The notes beneath the pieces are model-generated. The model did no database searches. It worked only from the letters and a program-made list of their open reading frames with translations, and was not told the origin of the DNA. The position numbers and the translations under genes were made by a program. This document shows, in pieces, positions 33,754 to 42,661 of a stretch of 64,000 nucleotides of DNA (position 1 is the stretch's first letter; every line of letters starts with the position of its first letter). The stretch is from Amycolatopsis rifamycinica (lineage in GTDB: Bacteria; Actinomycetota; Actinomycetes; Mycobacteriales; Pseudonocardiaceae), in the NCBI RefSeq assembly GCF_000695625.1, contig NZ_JMQI01000047.1:1-64000 (forward strand). The letters are read 5' to 3'.

Positions 33754-34922
33754 GTGATCTGTGGACCCGGTGGACGCAGGCGATCGCCGACGAATTGCCC
33801 GCCGCCGTCGAGCTCCGGCACGCCGTGCACGCCGACCCCCGCGGTTCCGGCGACGAGGAGGACACCGCCCGCCTGGTGACCGGCGCGCTCGGCGCCGGCG
33901 ACGGCACCCGCGTCGCCAAGACCGGGCGCGCCATCCGGCTGCCCGGCACGTCGGACGGCCCGGCCGTGGCGCTGCGGGCCGAGCTCGACGCCCTCCCGGT
34001 GCTGGAGGGCACCGGCGTGCCGTGGGCGTCCGGGAACGAGTTCATGCACGCGTGCGGCCACGACGTCCACCTCGCCGCGCTGGTGGCTGTCGGCCGGGCG
34101 GCGGTCCGCGTCGGCGTGCCGCGGCCGATCCTGGCGCTGCTGCAGCCGCGGGAGGAGACGTCGCCGCCCGGCGCGCTCGACGTCGTCGGGTCCGGGGTGC
34201 TGGCCGAGCACGGCGTGGACGCGGTGATCGGCGCGCACGTCCAGCCGCGGATCGCGCACGGCATCGTCTCGGCGGCCCCGGGGCCGGTGAACGCCTCCAC
34301 CGACGAGTTCGAGGTCACCATGCACGGCCAGGGCGGCCACGCCGGCTACCCGCACCTGCTGCGCGACCCGATCCTGGCGCTGTCGCAGCTGGTCGTGAGC
34401 CTGCAGCAGCTCGCGTCGCGCCGGATCGACCCGGTGTTCGGCGCGGTCTGCTCGATCGGCCGCATCCAGGGCGGCGCGGCCGCCAACGTCGTCCCGAACA
34501 GCGCGAGCGCGTTCGGCTCCCTGCGCCTGATGCGCACGAAGGACCGCGAACGCGCCCTGGAGACGCTGACCGACATCGTGCACGGCACCGCGCGGGCACA
34601 CGGCTGCACCGCCGAGCTGGAGATCAGCCCCTGCGAGCCGGTCCTGGACAACGACGCCGCGCTGGCCGCGGGCGCGCAGCGCTGGCTGCGGCACGCCGGC
34701 TTCACCGTCGACGAGGGGTTCCGGTCCTTCGGCGCCGACGACTTCGCCCACTACTGCGGCGGCGGCACCCGCGGCCTGATGCTCTTCGTCGGTCTCGGCG
34801 ACACGGCGGGCGTGCCGAGCCTGCACGACGAGCGGTTCCTGCCGCGTGACCAAGCCGTCACCCAGGTCGCGCACGCGCTGGTGGCGGGGTACCTGGCCGC
34901 CTTGGATGCTCCGGTGCCTTAG
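33750..34922 (+). CDS. M20-family amidohydrolase (peptidase M20D type)
   Basis: A 390-residue zinc hydrolase starting at GTG 33750, overlapping the previous stop (GTGA). Metal-binding motifs are ELRHAVHADPRGSGDE at the N-terminus, ALRAELDALPV, and EFMHACGHDVHLAAL; EET near residue 137 supplies the glutamate. The dimerisation domain starts near MHGQGGHAGYPH. The M20D group includes N-acyl amino acid amidohydrolases, hippurate hydrolase and IAA-amide hydrolases. Coupling to the amidohydrolase gene suggests a shared degradation path. Confidence 0.88.
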   Translation: MSDLWTRWTQAIADELPAAVELRHAVHADPRGSGDEEDTARLVTGALGAGDGTRVAKTGRAIRLPGTSDGPAVALRAELDALPVLEGTGVPWASGNEFMHACGHDVHLAALVAVGRAAVRVGVPRPILALLQPREETSPPGALDVVGSGVLAEHGVDAVIGAHVQPRIAHGIVSAAPGPVNASTDEFEVTMHGQGGHAGYPHLLRDPILALSQLVVSLQQLASRRIDPVFGAVCSIGRIQGGAAANVVPNSASAFGSLRLMRTKDRERALETLTDIVHGTARAHGCTAELEISPCEPVLDNDAALAAGAQRWLRHAGFTVDEGFRSFGADDFAHYCGGGTRGLMLFVGLGDTAGVPSLHDERFLPRDQAVTQVAHALVAGYLAALDAPVP

Positions 34923-34937
34923 CGCTACGGTGGCCGC

Positions 34938-35975
34938 GTGATGAGCGCCTACCTCGCGACGATCCCCAGCCCCGACCGCGGTGTCTGGCACCTGGGACCG
35001 ATCCCGCTCCGCGCGTACGCCCTGTGCATCATCGCCGGCATCATCGTGGCGATCTGGTGGGGCGAGCGCCGCTGGGTGGCCCGCGGCGGCACCAAGGGCA
35101 CGGTGATCGACATCGCGGTGTTCGCGGTGCCGTTCGGCCTGGTCGGCGGCCGGTTGTACCACGTGATCACCGACCCCGAGCTGTACTTCACCGAGGGCCG
35201 CAACCCGTGGAACGCGTTCGCGATCTGGGACGGCGGGCTGGGTATCTGGGGCGCGATCGCCCTGGGCGCGGTGGGTGCGTTCATCGCCTGCCGCCGCCGC
35301 GGCATCCCGCTGCCGGCGATGGCGGACGCGGTCGCCCCCGGCATCGTCGTCGCGCAGGCGATCGGCCGCATCGGCAACTACTTCAACCAGGAGCTGTACG
35401 GCGCGCACACGGACCTGCCGTGGGGGCTCGAGGTCTTCCAGCGCTTCAACCCGGAGGACCCGGAAAACCTGCTCAACGGCGTCGCGACGGGGCACATCCC
35501 GCTGCCGGAGAGCCCGGTCCACCCGACGTTCCTGTACGAGCTGCTCTGGAACCTGCTGGTGGCGCTGCTGGTCGTGTGGGCGGACCGCCGCTTCAAGCTG
35601 GGCCACGGGCGGGCGTTCGCGCTGTACGTGGCGGGCTACACGGCCGGGCGCGGCTGGATCGAGATGATGCGGACGGACACGGCCAACCACATCCTCGGGC
35701 TGCGGGTGAACGTGTGGACGTCGATCCTGCTGTTCGCGGGCGCGGTGGCGTACTTCGTGATCGCGGCCAAGCGGGGGCCGCGGGAGGCGCCGGAGACGCT
35801 GGTGAACAAGGACGCGCGACCTGGCCCGGACGCGCCTTCGGAGGACGTTTCGGCTTCCGCGTCGGGAGAGCCTGAGGTGGCTGACGAGCCGGAGCACGCG
35901 AAGGTGGCGGCCGACGCCCCGCCGGAAACGCCGGGGGAACCGGCGAAGGAGCCGAAGAAGACCGACGAGAGCTGA
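34938..35975 (+). CDS. lgt: Prolipoprotein diacylglyceryl transferase
   Basis: A 345-residue membrane enzyme that attaches diacylglycerol to the lipobox cysteine of prolipoproteins. The Lgt signature IGRIGNYFNQELYG lies near residue 137, with GGLGIWGAI and HPTFLYELLWNL also typical. Seven TM helices are expected. The last 70 residues form a charged, Pro/Glu-rich cytoplasmic tail. GTG 34938 fits a TACGGT -10 six bases upstream; ATG 34941 is the alternative. Confidence 0.95.
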   Translation: MMSAYLATIPSPDRGVWHLGPIPLRAYALCIIAGIIVAIWWGERRWVARGGTKGTVIDIAVFAVPFGLVGGRLYHVITDPELYFTEGRNPWNAFAIWDGGLGIWGAIALGAVGAFIACRRRGIPLPAMADAVAPGIVVAQAIGRIGNYFNQELYGAHTDLPWGLEVFQRFNPEDPENLLNGVATGHIPLPESPVHPTFLYELLWNLLVALLVVWADRRFKLGHGRAFALYVAGYTAGRGWIEMMRTDTANHILGLRVNVWTSILLFAGAVAYFVIAAKRGPREAPETLVNKDARPGPDAPSEDVSASASGEPEVADEPEHAKVAADAPPETPGEPAKEPKKTDES

Positions 35976-35988
35976 CCGCTCGCGTGTT

Positions 35989-36026
35989 CGAAGGCCGCCA
36001 CAGGGGACTTCCGGTGGCGGCCTTCG
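35989..36026 (+). terminator. Terminator after lgt
   Basis: Perfect 13-bp arms, 35989-36001 and 36014-36026 (CGAAGGCCGCCAC and its complement), around a 12-base loop. It begins 13 bases after the lgt stop. Confidence 0.8.
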
Positions 36027-36059
36027 GCGTGTCCGGCCCATTTCGAAGGAGAACATCTC

Positions 36060-37004
36060 TTGCGCGTGTCGAAAACCCTGGAGATGCACGGTGACACCCC
36101 GTGGGTTGATCCGGCGAGCGAGATGATGGTCCGGCGGTCCTTCTTCCCCGTCTTCGACGACGACGAGGTGATTCGGTGCATCGGCCAGCTGGCCGGCGAG
36201 TACCCGGAGGCCGCGAGACGGACCGACCGCCGCTCGTTGGGGCTGCACCGGTCCACCACCGGGCCCAACGGGGTCGTCCTGGTCGCGGTCACGCCGGTCG
36301 CGACGCTCGTCTTCGCCGGGGTGAGTGCGTTTTCCGCCTGGGTCGTGCTTCGGTCGCTTCCGGAGACCCTGCGGCGGACGGGCGGTAGCTGGTTCGAGGT
36401 CGGCTTCGTCCTGACCGTGCTCGGGTCGATGTTCGTGGCGAGCCTGGCCCTGGCGGCAAGTCGTCACCCGGATCTCCGGTTCCAGCGGGTTGTCGCCAAG
36501 GTGCAGCGCCTCACCCGCGAAGGGTTCGCGCCGATGTACCGAATCGTCCGGTGCGCAAACCTGGCCGGGAAGGCGGCGAGGGAGTTGTTCCGGGTGCACC
36601 AGGGACGCAGGCTCACCTGGGTGTCGCCACCGATGGTGGCCGATCGCGCGCTCACGCTTTCGTTTCCGCTGGTCGACGTCGAGCTGAGTCGCGAAGCAAA
36701 TCCGGATGACCTCGACAAGGTGATCCGGGTTTACGGTGAATTCCTGTACTTCGCCGCGGCGTTGGAGGCCGCCGGTCGGCCGGAGTTGATCCCGAAGCTG
36801 CGTGACCACTACGCCCGCAGCGGCCTGCTGGAGCGCCGGAACGCCGAGCCGCCGGGCGAGGTGCCGGAGCGGGATGCGCTCTTCCTGGATCCGATGCGCA
36901 ACCACAGCCGCTGGGCGGTGGCCAAGGACTTCCTCTACCCGCTCTCGTCCTGGTTCAGCCTGGCGGTGGCCGTCGCCGCACTGGTGGTGAGCCTGGCCAG
37001 GTGA
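36060..37004 (+). CDS. Membrane protein of unknown function
   Basis: A 314-residue protein. TTG 36060 is chosen because a GAAGGAG site lies eight bases before it; GTG 36066 is possible. TM helices are near residues 70-92 and 110-130, with a third at the extreme C-terminus (SLAVAVAALVVSLA). The middle 160 residues are soluble and charged. No family is recognised. It is convergent with an SDR gene. The codon pattern is normal for the genome. Confidence 0.7.
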   Translation: MRVSKTLEMHGDTPWVDPASEMMVRRSFFPVFDDDEVIRCIGQLAGEYPEAARRTDRRSLGLHRSTTGPNGVVLVAVTPVATLVFAGVSAFSAWVVLRSLPETLRRTGGSWFEVGFVLTVLGSMFVASLALAASRHPDLRFQRVVAKVQRLTREGFAPMYRIVRCANLAGKAARELFRVHQGRRLTWVSPPMVADRALTLSFPLVDVELSREANPDDLDKVIRVYGEFLYFAAALEAAGRPELIPKLRDHYARSGLLERRNAEPPGEVPERDALFLDPMRNHSRWAVAKDFLYPLSSWFSLAVAVAALVVSLAR

Positions 37005-37017
37005 CGTCGTCGCCGGC

Positions 37018-37806
37018 TCAGCCCAGGTCGGGCAGGCCCAGCTCCAGGTTCGGGGTCTGCAAGCCGCCGTCGACCTCGAGGATCTTGCCCGTGATGTACC
37101 CGCCGGCCCGGGACGCCAGGAACACCACCGTCGCCGCGATGTCCGCCGCCTCGCCGATCCTCCGCAGCGGCGTCGCCGACTCCATCTTCTCCTTCAGCTC
37201 CGGGTTGCCCACCACGATCTCCAGCGCCGACGTCGCCACCGAACCGACCGAGATCGCGTTGACCCGCACGCGAGGTGCCAGGTCCGCTGCCGCGAGCCGC
37301 GTGTAGTGCGCCAGGGCCGCCTTCGCCGTTCCGTAGGCCGCGAAACCGCGGCCCGCCACCCGGCCCATCACCGACGAGATGTTGACCACCGAGCCGCCGG
37401 TCTCCAGCAGTGCGGGCGCCGCCGCCACCGTGAGCGCGTGGGCCGTGGCCACGTTGAAGCGGAACGCTTCCTCCATGAACTCGACGGAGCTCTCCAGCAA
37501 CGGCCGCGGGTACGTGCCGCCGACGTTGTTGACCACCAGGTCGAGGCGGCCGAACTCCGACACCGCCGTCGACGCCAGTGCCGCCGCCGCGTCGGGGGCG
37601 GACAGGTCGGCCGCCACGACGTGCGCGCGGCGGCCCGCGTCGGCGACGCGCGTGGCGACTTCCTCCAGCTGAGACTCCGTGCGGGACGCGATCAGCACGT
37701 CGGCGCCCGCTTCGGCGAGGGCCACGGCCGTGGCCGCGCCGATTCCGCGTCCCGCGCCGGTGACCACCGCCACCTGGCCGGTGAGCTTGAACCGATCGAG
37801 GATCAT
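37018..37806 (-). CDS. Short-chain dehydrogenase/reductase with KstR-like box
   Basis: A 262-residue SDR. The NAD(P)-binding TGAGRGIG lies near residue 15, NNVGG near 92, the catalytic serine in NISSVMGRV near 141, and YGTAK near 158. ATG 37806 is chosen. A 14-bp motif matching the KstR operator lies nine bases upstream of the start, so it may belong to steroid or lipid catabolism. The substrate cannot be told from sequence alone. Confidence 0.88.
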   Translation of the reverse strand: MILDRFKLTGQVAVVTGAGRGIGAATAVALAEAGADVLIASRTESQLEEVATRVADAGRRAHVVAADLSAPDAAAALASTAVSEFGRLDLVVNNVGGTYPRPLLESSVEFMEEAFRFNVATAHALTVAAAPALLETGGSVVNISSVMGRVAGRGFAAYGTAKAALAHYTRLAAADLAPRVRVNAISVGSVATSALEIVVGNPELKEKMESATPLRRIGEAADIAATVVFLASRAGGYITGKILEVDGGLQTPNLELGLPDLG

Positions 37807-37815
37807 GCGGCGAAA

Positions 37816-37829
37816 TGTAACACGTTCTA
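37816..37829. promoter_or_regulatory. KstR-like operator
   Basis: TGTAACACGTTCTA matches the published KstR pattern TNNAACNNGTTNNA at every fixed position, on both strands. It lies 9-23 bases upstream of the SDR start. KstR is the TetR repressor of cholesterol catabolism in mycobacteria and relatives. Confidence 0.6.
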
Positions 37830-37869
37830 GTGATGGGGAACACATCTCGACGATCAGGTCACGGGGGAC

Positions 37870-37898
37870 TTGACCGGAGTTCACGGGCCGTATACTTA
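37870..37898 (+). promoter_or_regulatory. Candidate gltB promoter
   Basis: TTGACC (37870-37875) is followed at 15 bp by TATACT (37891-37896) and at 17 bp by TACTTA (37893-37898). Either would start a leader of about 200 bases before gltB. The match is suggestive only. Confidence 0.4.
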
Positions 37899-38040
37899 GC
37901 GGAACGAACTACCGGGAACCCATCAGGAACTCTGTCGTTCCGCGCAGCCAGATCGTTACCGTCCGACGTCGTCCGGGGCGCTCTGAGGTGCTGCTGCGGT
38001 GTTTCCCAGGTGTTAAAGTCGCGCTAACAAGCGGGCCATC

Positions 38041-38092
38041 GTCGTCCCGTGCGCTCCCCGGCCGGTAGCCCGGCCCCGCACGACAAGACGAC
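38041..38092 (+). promoter_or_regulatory. Long imperfect hairpin next to gltB ribosome site
   Basis: Three nested helices: GTCGTC with GACGAC (38041-38046/38087-38092), CGTGCG with CGCACG (38048-38053/38077-38082), and GGCCGG with CCGGCC (38060-38065/38070-38075) around a 4-base loop. The structure ends a few bases before the AAGGAGG site of gltB and could affect translation. Confidence 0.5.
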
Positions 38093-38107
38093 GAAGGAGG
38101 TCCCTTC

Positions 38108-41100
38108 ATGATCTTCTCCGCCATTCCCGGCAAGCAGGGTCTTTACGACCCGGAGACCGAACAGGATTCCTGCGGGGTGGCCATGGTGGCCGACATCCGC
38201 GGGCGCCGCTCCCACGGCATCGTCACCGACGGCCTGGCCGCGCTGACCAACCTCGACCACCGCGGCGCCGCGGGCGCCGAGCCCACCTCCGGCGACGGCG
38301 CCGGCATCCTGCTCCAGCTCCCCGACGCGCTGCTGCGCGCCGAGGCCGGCTTCGAGCTGCCCACCCCCGACGAGCGCGGCCACCACGCCTACGCCGCCGG
38401 CATCGCGTTCCTGCCCCAAGACGCCGAGCAGCGCCGCAAGGCCGTCGAGCTGGCCGAACGCATCGCCGTCGAAGAGGGCCTGGAGGTCCTCGGCTGGCGC
38501 GAGGTCCCGGTCGACGCCGACCGCGCCGACATCGGCCCGACCGCCCGCTCGGTCATGCCGCACTTCGCCATGCTCTTCGTGACGGCGGAGGGGAAAGCCG
38601 GCCTGGAGCTGGACAGGCTCGCGTTCTGCCTGCGCAAGCGCGTCGAGCACGAAAGCGCGAACTCCGGCTGCGGCACGTACTTCCCGTCGCTGTCTTCGCG
38701 GACGATCGTCTACAAGGGCATGGTGACGCCGGAGCAGCTGCCCGCGTTCTTCGCCGACCTGCGTGACGAACGCCTGGAAAGCGCCATCGCGCTGGTGCAC
38801 TCCCGCTTCTCCACCAACACCTTCCCGTCGTGGCCGCTGGCCCACCCGTTCCGGTTCGTGGCCCACAACGGGGAGATCAACACCATCCGCGGCAACCGCA
38901 ACCGGATGCGGGCCCGCGAGGCGCTGCTCGAATCCGACGTCATCCCCGGCGACCTGAGCAGGCTGTTCCCGATCTGCTCGCCGGACGCGTCGGACTCGGC
39001 GTCCTTCGACGAGGTCCTCGAGCTGCTGCACCTGGGCGGCCGGTCGCTGCCGCACGCGGTGCTGATGATGATCCCGGAGGCGTGGGAGAACCACGCCACC
39101 ATGAAGCCCGAGCGCCGCGCCTTCTACCAGTTCCACGCGAGTCTCATGGAACCGTGGGACGGCCCGGCCTGCGTCACCTTCACCGACGGCAGCCTGGTCG
39201 GGGCGGTGCTGGACCGCAACGGCCTGCGCCCGGCGCGCTGGTGGCGCACGGCCGACGACCGCGTCGTGCTCGCCAGCGAGGCGGGCGTCCTGGACGTCGC
39301 TCCGAAGGACGTCGTCGCCAAGGGGCGGCTCAAGCCCGGCAAGATGTTCCTGGTCGACACCGAGGCCGGCCGGATCGTGGACGACGAAGAGGTCAAGTCC
39401 GCGCTGGCCGCCGAGCTGCCCTACGACTCGTGGCTGCACGCGGGCCTGCTCAAGATCGCCGAGCTGCCCGACCGCGACCACGTCGTGCAGAGCCACGACT
39501 CCGTGCTGCGCCGCCAGCTTTCCTTCGGCTACACCGAAGAAGAGCTCAAGATCCTGCTCGCGCCGATGGCCACCAACGGCGCCGAGCCGATCGGCTCGAT
39601 GGGGTCCGACACCCCGCCCGCGGTGCTGTCGAAGCGGTCCCGGCTGCTCTACGACTACTTCAAGCAGAACTTCGCCCAGGTGACCAACCCGCCGCTGGAC
39701 GCGATCCGCGAGGAGCTCGTCACCTGCATGGCGCGGATCATGGGCCCGGAGCGCAACCTCCTGGCCCCCGGCCCGGCGTCCTGCCGCCACCTCAAGCTGC
39801 CCTACCCCGTCATCGACAACGACGAGCTGGCCAAGCTCATCCACATCAACGACGACGGCGACCTCCCCGGTTTCGCCTGCAGCGTCCTTTCCGGACTGTA
39901 CGAAGTGGAGGGTGGCGCCGCGGCGCTGGCCTCGGCGATCGAGCGCGTCCGGCGGGAGGCCTCCGAGGCGATCGCGGCCGGCGCGCGCACGCTCGTGCTG
40001 TCCGACCGCGACTCCGACCACCGGATGGCGCCGATCCCGTCGCTGCTGCTGGTGTCGGCGGTGCACCACCACCTGGTCCGCACCAAGGAACGCCTGCGCG
40101 TCGCGCTGGTCGTCGAATCCGGCGACGCGCGCGAGGTGCACCACATCGCGCTGCTGCTCGGCTACGGCGCCGCCGCGGTGAACCCGTACCTGGCCTTCGA
40201 AACCATCGAAGACATGATCTCCCAGGGCGCGGTCACCGGCATCGAGCCCGCCAAGGCCGTCCGCAACTACGTGTACGCGCTGGTCAAGGGCGTCCTGAAG
40301 ATCATGTCCAAGATGGGCATCTCGACGGTCGGCGCCTACACCGCCGCCCAGGTCTTCGAGTCCCTCGGCCTGAGCCAGGACCTGCTCGACGAGTACTTCA
40401 CCGGGACGTCGTCGAAGCTCGGCGGCGTCGGCCTCGAGGTGCTCGCCGAAGAGGTCGCGACGCGCCACCGCCGCGCGTACCCGGAGAACCCGACCGACCG
40501 CGTCCACCGCGGCCTCGACACCGGCGGCGAGTACGCCTACCGCCGCGAGGGCGAGCTGCACCTGTTCACGCCGGAGACGGTGTTCCTGCTGCAGCACGCG
40601 TCCAAGACCGGCCGCGACGAGGTCTACCGCAAGTACACCGAAGAGGTGCACCGCCTCTACCGCGAGGGCGGCACGCTGCGCGGGCTGTTCAAGTTCAAGG
40701 ACGGCGTCCGCGAGCCGGTGCCGCTCGACGAGGTCGAGCCCGCCGAAGCGATCTTCAAGCGGTTCAACACCGGCGCGATGTCGTACGGCTCGATTTCGGC
40801 CGAGGCGCACGAAACCCTGGCCATCGCCATGAACCGGATCGGCGGCCGCTCCAACACCGGCGAGGGCGGCGAGGACCCCGAGCGGCTCTACGACCCCGAG
40901 CGGCGTAGCGCGATCAAGCAGGTCGCTTCGGGCCGCTTCGGCGTCACCAGCGAGTACCTGGTCAACGCCGACGACATCCAGATCAAGATGGCGCAGGGCG
41001 CGAAGCCCGGCGAGGGCGGCCAGCTGCCGCCGAACAAGGTGTACCCGTGGATCGCGCGCACCCGGCACTCCACGCCGGGCGTCGGCCTCATTTCGCCGCC

Positions 41101-42661
41101 GCCGCACCACGACATCTACTCCATCGAGGACCTGGCCCAGCTGATCCACGACCTCAAGAACGCCAACGAGCACGCCCGCATCCACGTGAAGCTGGTGTCC
41201 TCGCTCGGCGTCGGCACGGTCGCGGCCGGTGTGTCCAAGGCGCACGCGGACGTCGTGCTCATCTCGGGCCACGACGGCGGCACCGGCGCGTCCCCGATGA
41301 ACTCGCTCAAGCACGCGGGCACGCCGTGGGAGATCGGCCTCGCCGAGACCCAGCAGACGTTGCTGCTCAACGGGTTGCGCGACCGGATCACCGTGCAGGT
41401 GGACGGCGCCATGAAGACCGGGCGCGACGTCGTCATCGCGGCGCTGCTCGGCGCCGAGGAGTACGGCTTCGCGACCGCGCCGCTGGTCGTCGCGGGCTGC
41501 ATCATGATGCGCGTCTGCCACCTCGACACCTGCCCGGTCGGCGTCGCCACGCAGAGCCCCGAACTGCGCAAGCGCTACACCGGCCAGGTCGAGCACGTGG
41601 TCAACTTCTTCAAGTTCGTCGCCGAAGAAGTCCGGGAGACCCTGGCGGCGCTGGGCTTCCGCACGCTCGACGAGGCCATCGGCCACGCCGAGCTGCTGAA
41701 CACCGACGAGGCCGTCGACCACTGGAAGGCCTCCGGGCTCGACCTGTCGCCGATCTTCGAGATGCCGCAGGAGACGCCGTACGGCGGCGCGAAGCGGCGT
41801 ACGCGGGGCCAGGACCACGGTCTCGAGCACGCCCTGGACCGCACGCTCATCCAGCTCGCCGAGGCGGCGCTGGAAGACGCGCACCAGGTCAACATCGAGC
41901 TGCCGGTGCGCAACGTCAACCGGACCGTCGGCACGCTGCTCGGCTCGGAGATCACCCGCCGCTACGGCGGCGACGGCCTGCCCGAGGGCACGATCCACGT
42001 CACGCTCACCGGCTCGGCGGGGCAGTCGCTCGGCGCGTTCCTGCCGCGCGGCATCACCCTCGACATGGTCGGCGACGCGAACGACTACGTCGGCAAGGGC
42101 CTGTCGGGCGGCCGGATCGTCGTCCGCCCCGACCCGGAGGCGTCCTTCGCGGCCGAGGCGCAGACGATCGCGGGCAACACGATCGCCTACGGCGCCACCG
42201 GCGGCGAGATCTTCCTCCGCGGCCAGGTCGGCGAACGCTTCTGCGTCCGCAACTCCGGGGCCACGGTCGTCGCCGAGGGCGTCGGCGACCACGCCTTCGA
42301 GTACATGACCGGCGGCCGCGCCGTGGTGCTCGGCCCGACCGGGCGCAACCTGGCGGCCGGCATGTCCGGCGGTATCGCCTTCGTCCTCGACGTCGACGCG
42401 AAGAAGGTCAACCAGGACATGGTGGACCTGCTGCGCCCGACCGCCGACGACCTGGCGTGGCTCAAGAAAACCGTGCAACGGCACTACGATCTCACCCGCT
42501 CCGCGGTGGCGGCCTCGCTGCTCGGCGACTGGCCGCGCCGCTCGGCGGCGTTCACGAAGGTGATGCCGCGCGACTACCAGCGGGTTCTGGACGCGGCGAA
42601 GGCAGCGCGTGCTGCCGGCCGCGATGTCGACGAGGCGATCATGGAGGCCGCTCGTGGCTGA
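38108..42661 (+). CDS. gltB: Glutamate synthase, large subunit
   Basis: A 1517-residue GOGAT alpha chain that makes glutamate from glutamine and 2-oxoglutarate. A 21-residue propeptide precedes the glutaminase nucleophile Cys22 in EQDSCGVAMVADI. The class II amidotransferase domain covers about residues 22-430, the central domain 480-780, the FMN/3Fe-4S synthase domain about 830-1200 (GEGGEDPERL, GGTGASPMNSLKHAG, CHLDTCPVGVATQ for the cluster), and the C-terminal beta-helix 1270-1480. An AAGGAGG site precedes the ATG. The stop overlaps the gltD start by eight bases. Confidence 0.97.
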   Translation: MIFSAIPGKQGLYDPETEQDSCGVAMVADIRGRRSHGIVTDGLAALTNLDHRGAAGAEPTSGDGAGILLQLPDALLRAEAGFELPTPDERGHHAYAAGIAFLPQDAEQRRKAVELAERIAVEEGLEVLGWREVPVDADRADIGPTARSVMPHFAMLFVTAEGKAGLELDRLAFCLRKRVEHESANSGCGTYFPSLSSRTIVYKGMVTPEQLPAFFADLRDERLESAIALVHSRFSTNTFPSWPLAHPFRFVAHNGEINTIRGNRNRMRAREALLESDVIPGDLSRLFPICSPDASDSASFDEVLELLHLGGRSLPHAVLMMIPEAWENHATMKPERRAFYQFHASLMEPWDGPACVTFTDGSLVGAVLDRNGLRPARWWRTADDRVVLASEAGVLDVAPKDVVAKGRLKPGKMFLVDTEAGRIVDDEEVKSALAAELPYDSWLHAGLLKIAELPDRDHVVQSHDSVLRRQLSFGYTEEELKILLAPMATNGAEPIGSMGSDTPPAVLSKRSRLLYDYFKQNFAQVTNPPLDAIREELVTCMARIMGPERNLLAPGPASCRHLKLPYPVIDNDELAKLIHINDDGDLPGFACSVLSGLYEVEGGAAALASAIERVRREASEAIAAGARTLVLSDRDSDHRMAPIPSLLLVSAVHHHLVRTKERLRVALVVESGDAREVHHIALLLGYGAAAVNPYLAFETIEDMISQGAVTGIEPAKAVRNYVYALVKGVLKIMSKMGISTVGAYTAAQVFESLGLSQDLLDEYFTGTSSKLGGVGLEVLAEEVATRHRRAYPENPTDRVHRGLDTGGEYAYRREGELHLFTPETVFLLQHASKTGRDEVYRKYTEEVHRLYREGGTLRGLFKFKDGVREPVPLDEVEPAEAIFKRFNTGAMSYGSISAEAHETLAIAMNRIGGRSNTGEGGEDPERLYDPERRSAIKQVASGRFGVTSEYLVNADDIQIKMAQGAKPGEGGQLPPNKVYPWIARTRHSTPGVGLISPPPHHDIYSIEDLAQLIHDLKNANEHARIHVKLVSSLGVGTVAAGVSKAHADVVLISGHDGGTGASPMNSLKHAGTPWEIGLAETQQTLLLNGLRDRITVQVDGAMKTGRDVVIAALLGAEEYGFATAPLVVAGCIMMRVCHLDTCPVGVATQSPELRKRYTGQVEHVVNFFKFVAEEVRETLAALGFRTLDEAIGHAELLNTDEAVDHWKASGLDLSPIFEMPQETPYGGAKRRTRGQDHGLEHALDRTLIQLAEAALEDAHQVNIELPVRNVNRTVGTLLGSEITRRYGGDGLPEGTIHVTLTGSAGQSLGAFLPRGITLDMVGDANDYVGKGLSGGRIVVRPDPEASFAAEAQTIAGNTIAYGATGGEIFLRGQVGERFCVRNSGATVVAEGVGDHAFEYMTGGRAVVLGPTGRNLAAGMSGGIAFVLDVDAKKVNQDMVDLLRPTADDLAWLKKTVQRHYDLTRSAVAASLLGDWPRRSAAFTKVMPRDYQRVLDAAKAARAAGRDVDEAIMEAARG

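Noticed and set aside
33732..36905. Antisense frame of more than 1000 codons opposite the M20 gene and lgt
   Set aside because: It spans several well-supported genes and shows no domain or ribosome site.
37830..38040. GlnR binding site upstream of gltB
   Set aside because: No stretch matches the GTNAC-N6-GAAAC pattern at the right spacing.
38024..42484. Long open frame (over 1400 codons) antisense to gltB
   Set aside because: It is a by-product of GC-rich codon use in gltB. It is rich in Arg, Gly, Val and Asp with no family pattern, while gltB is unambiguous.
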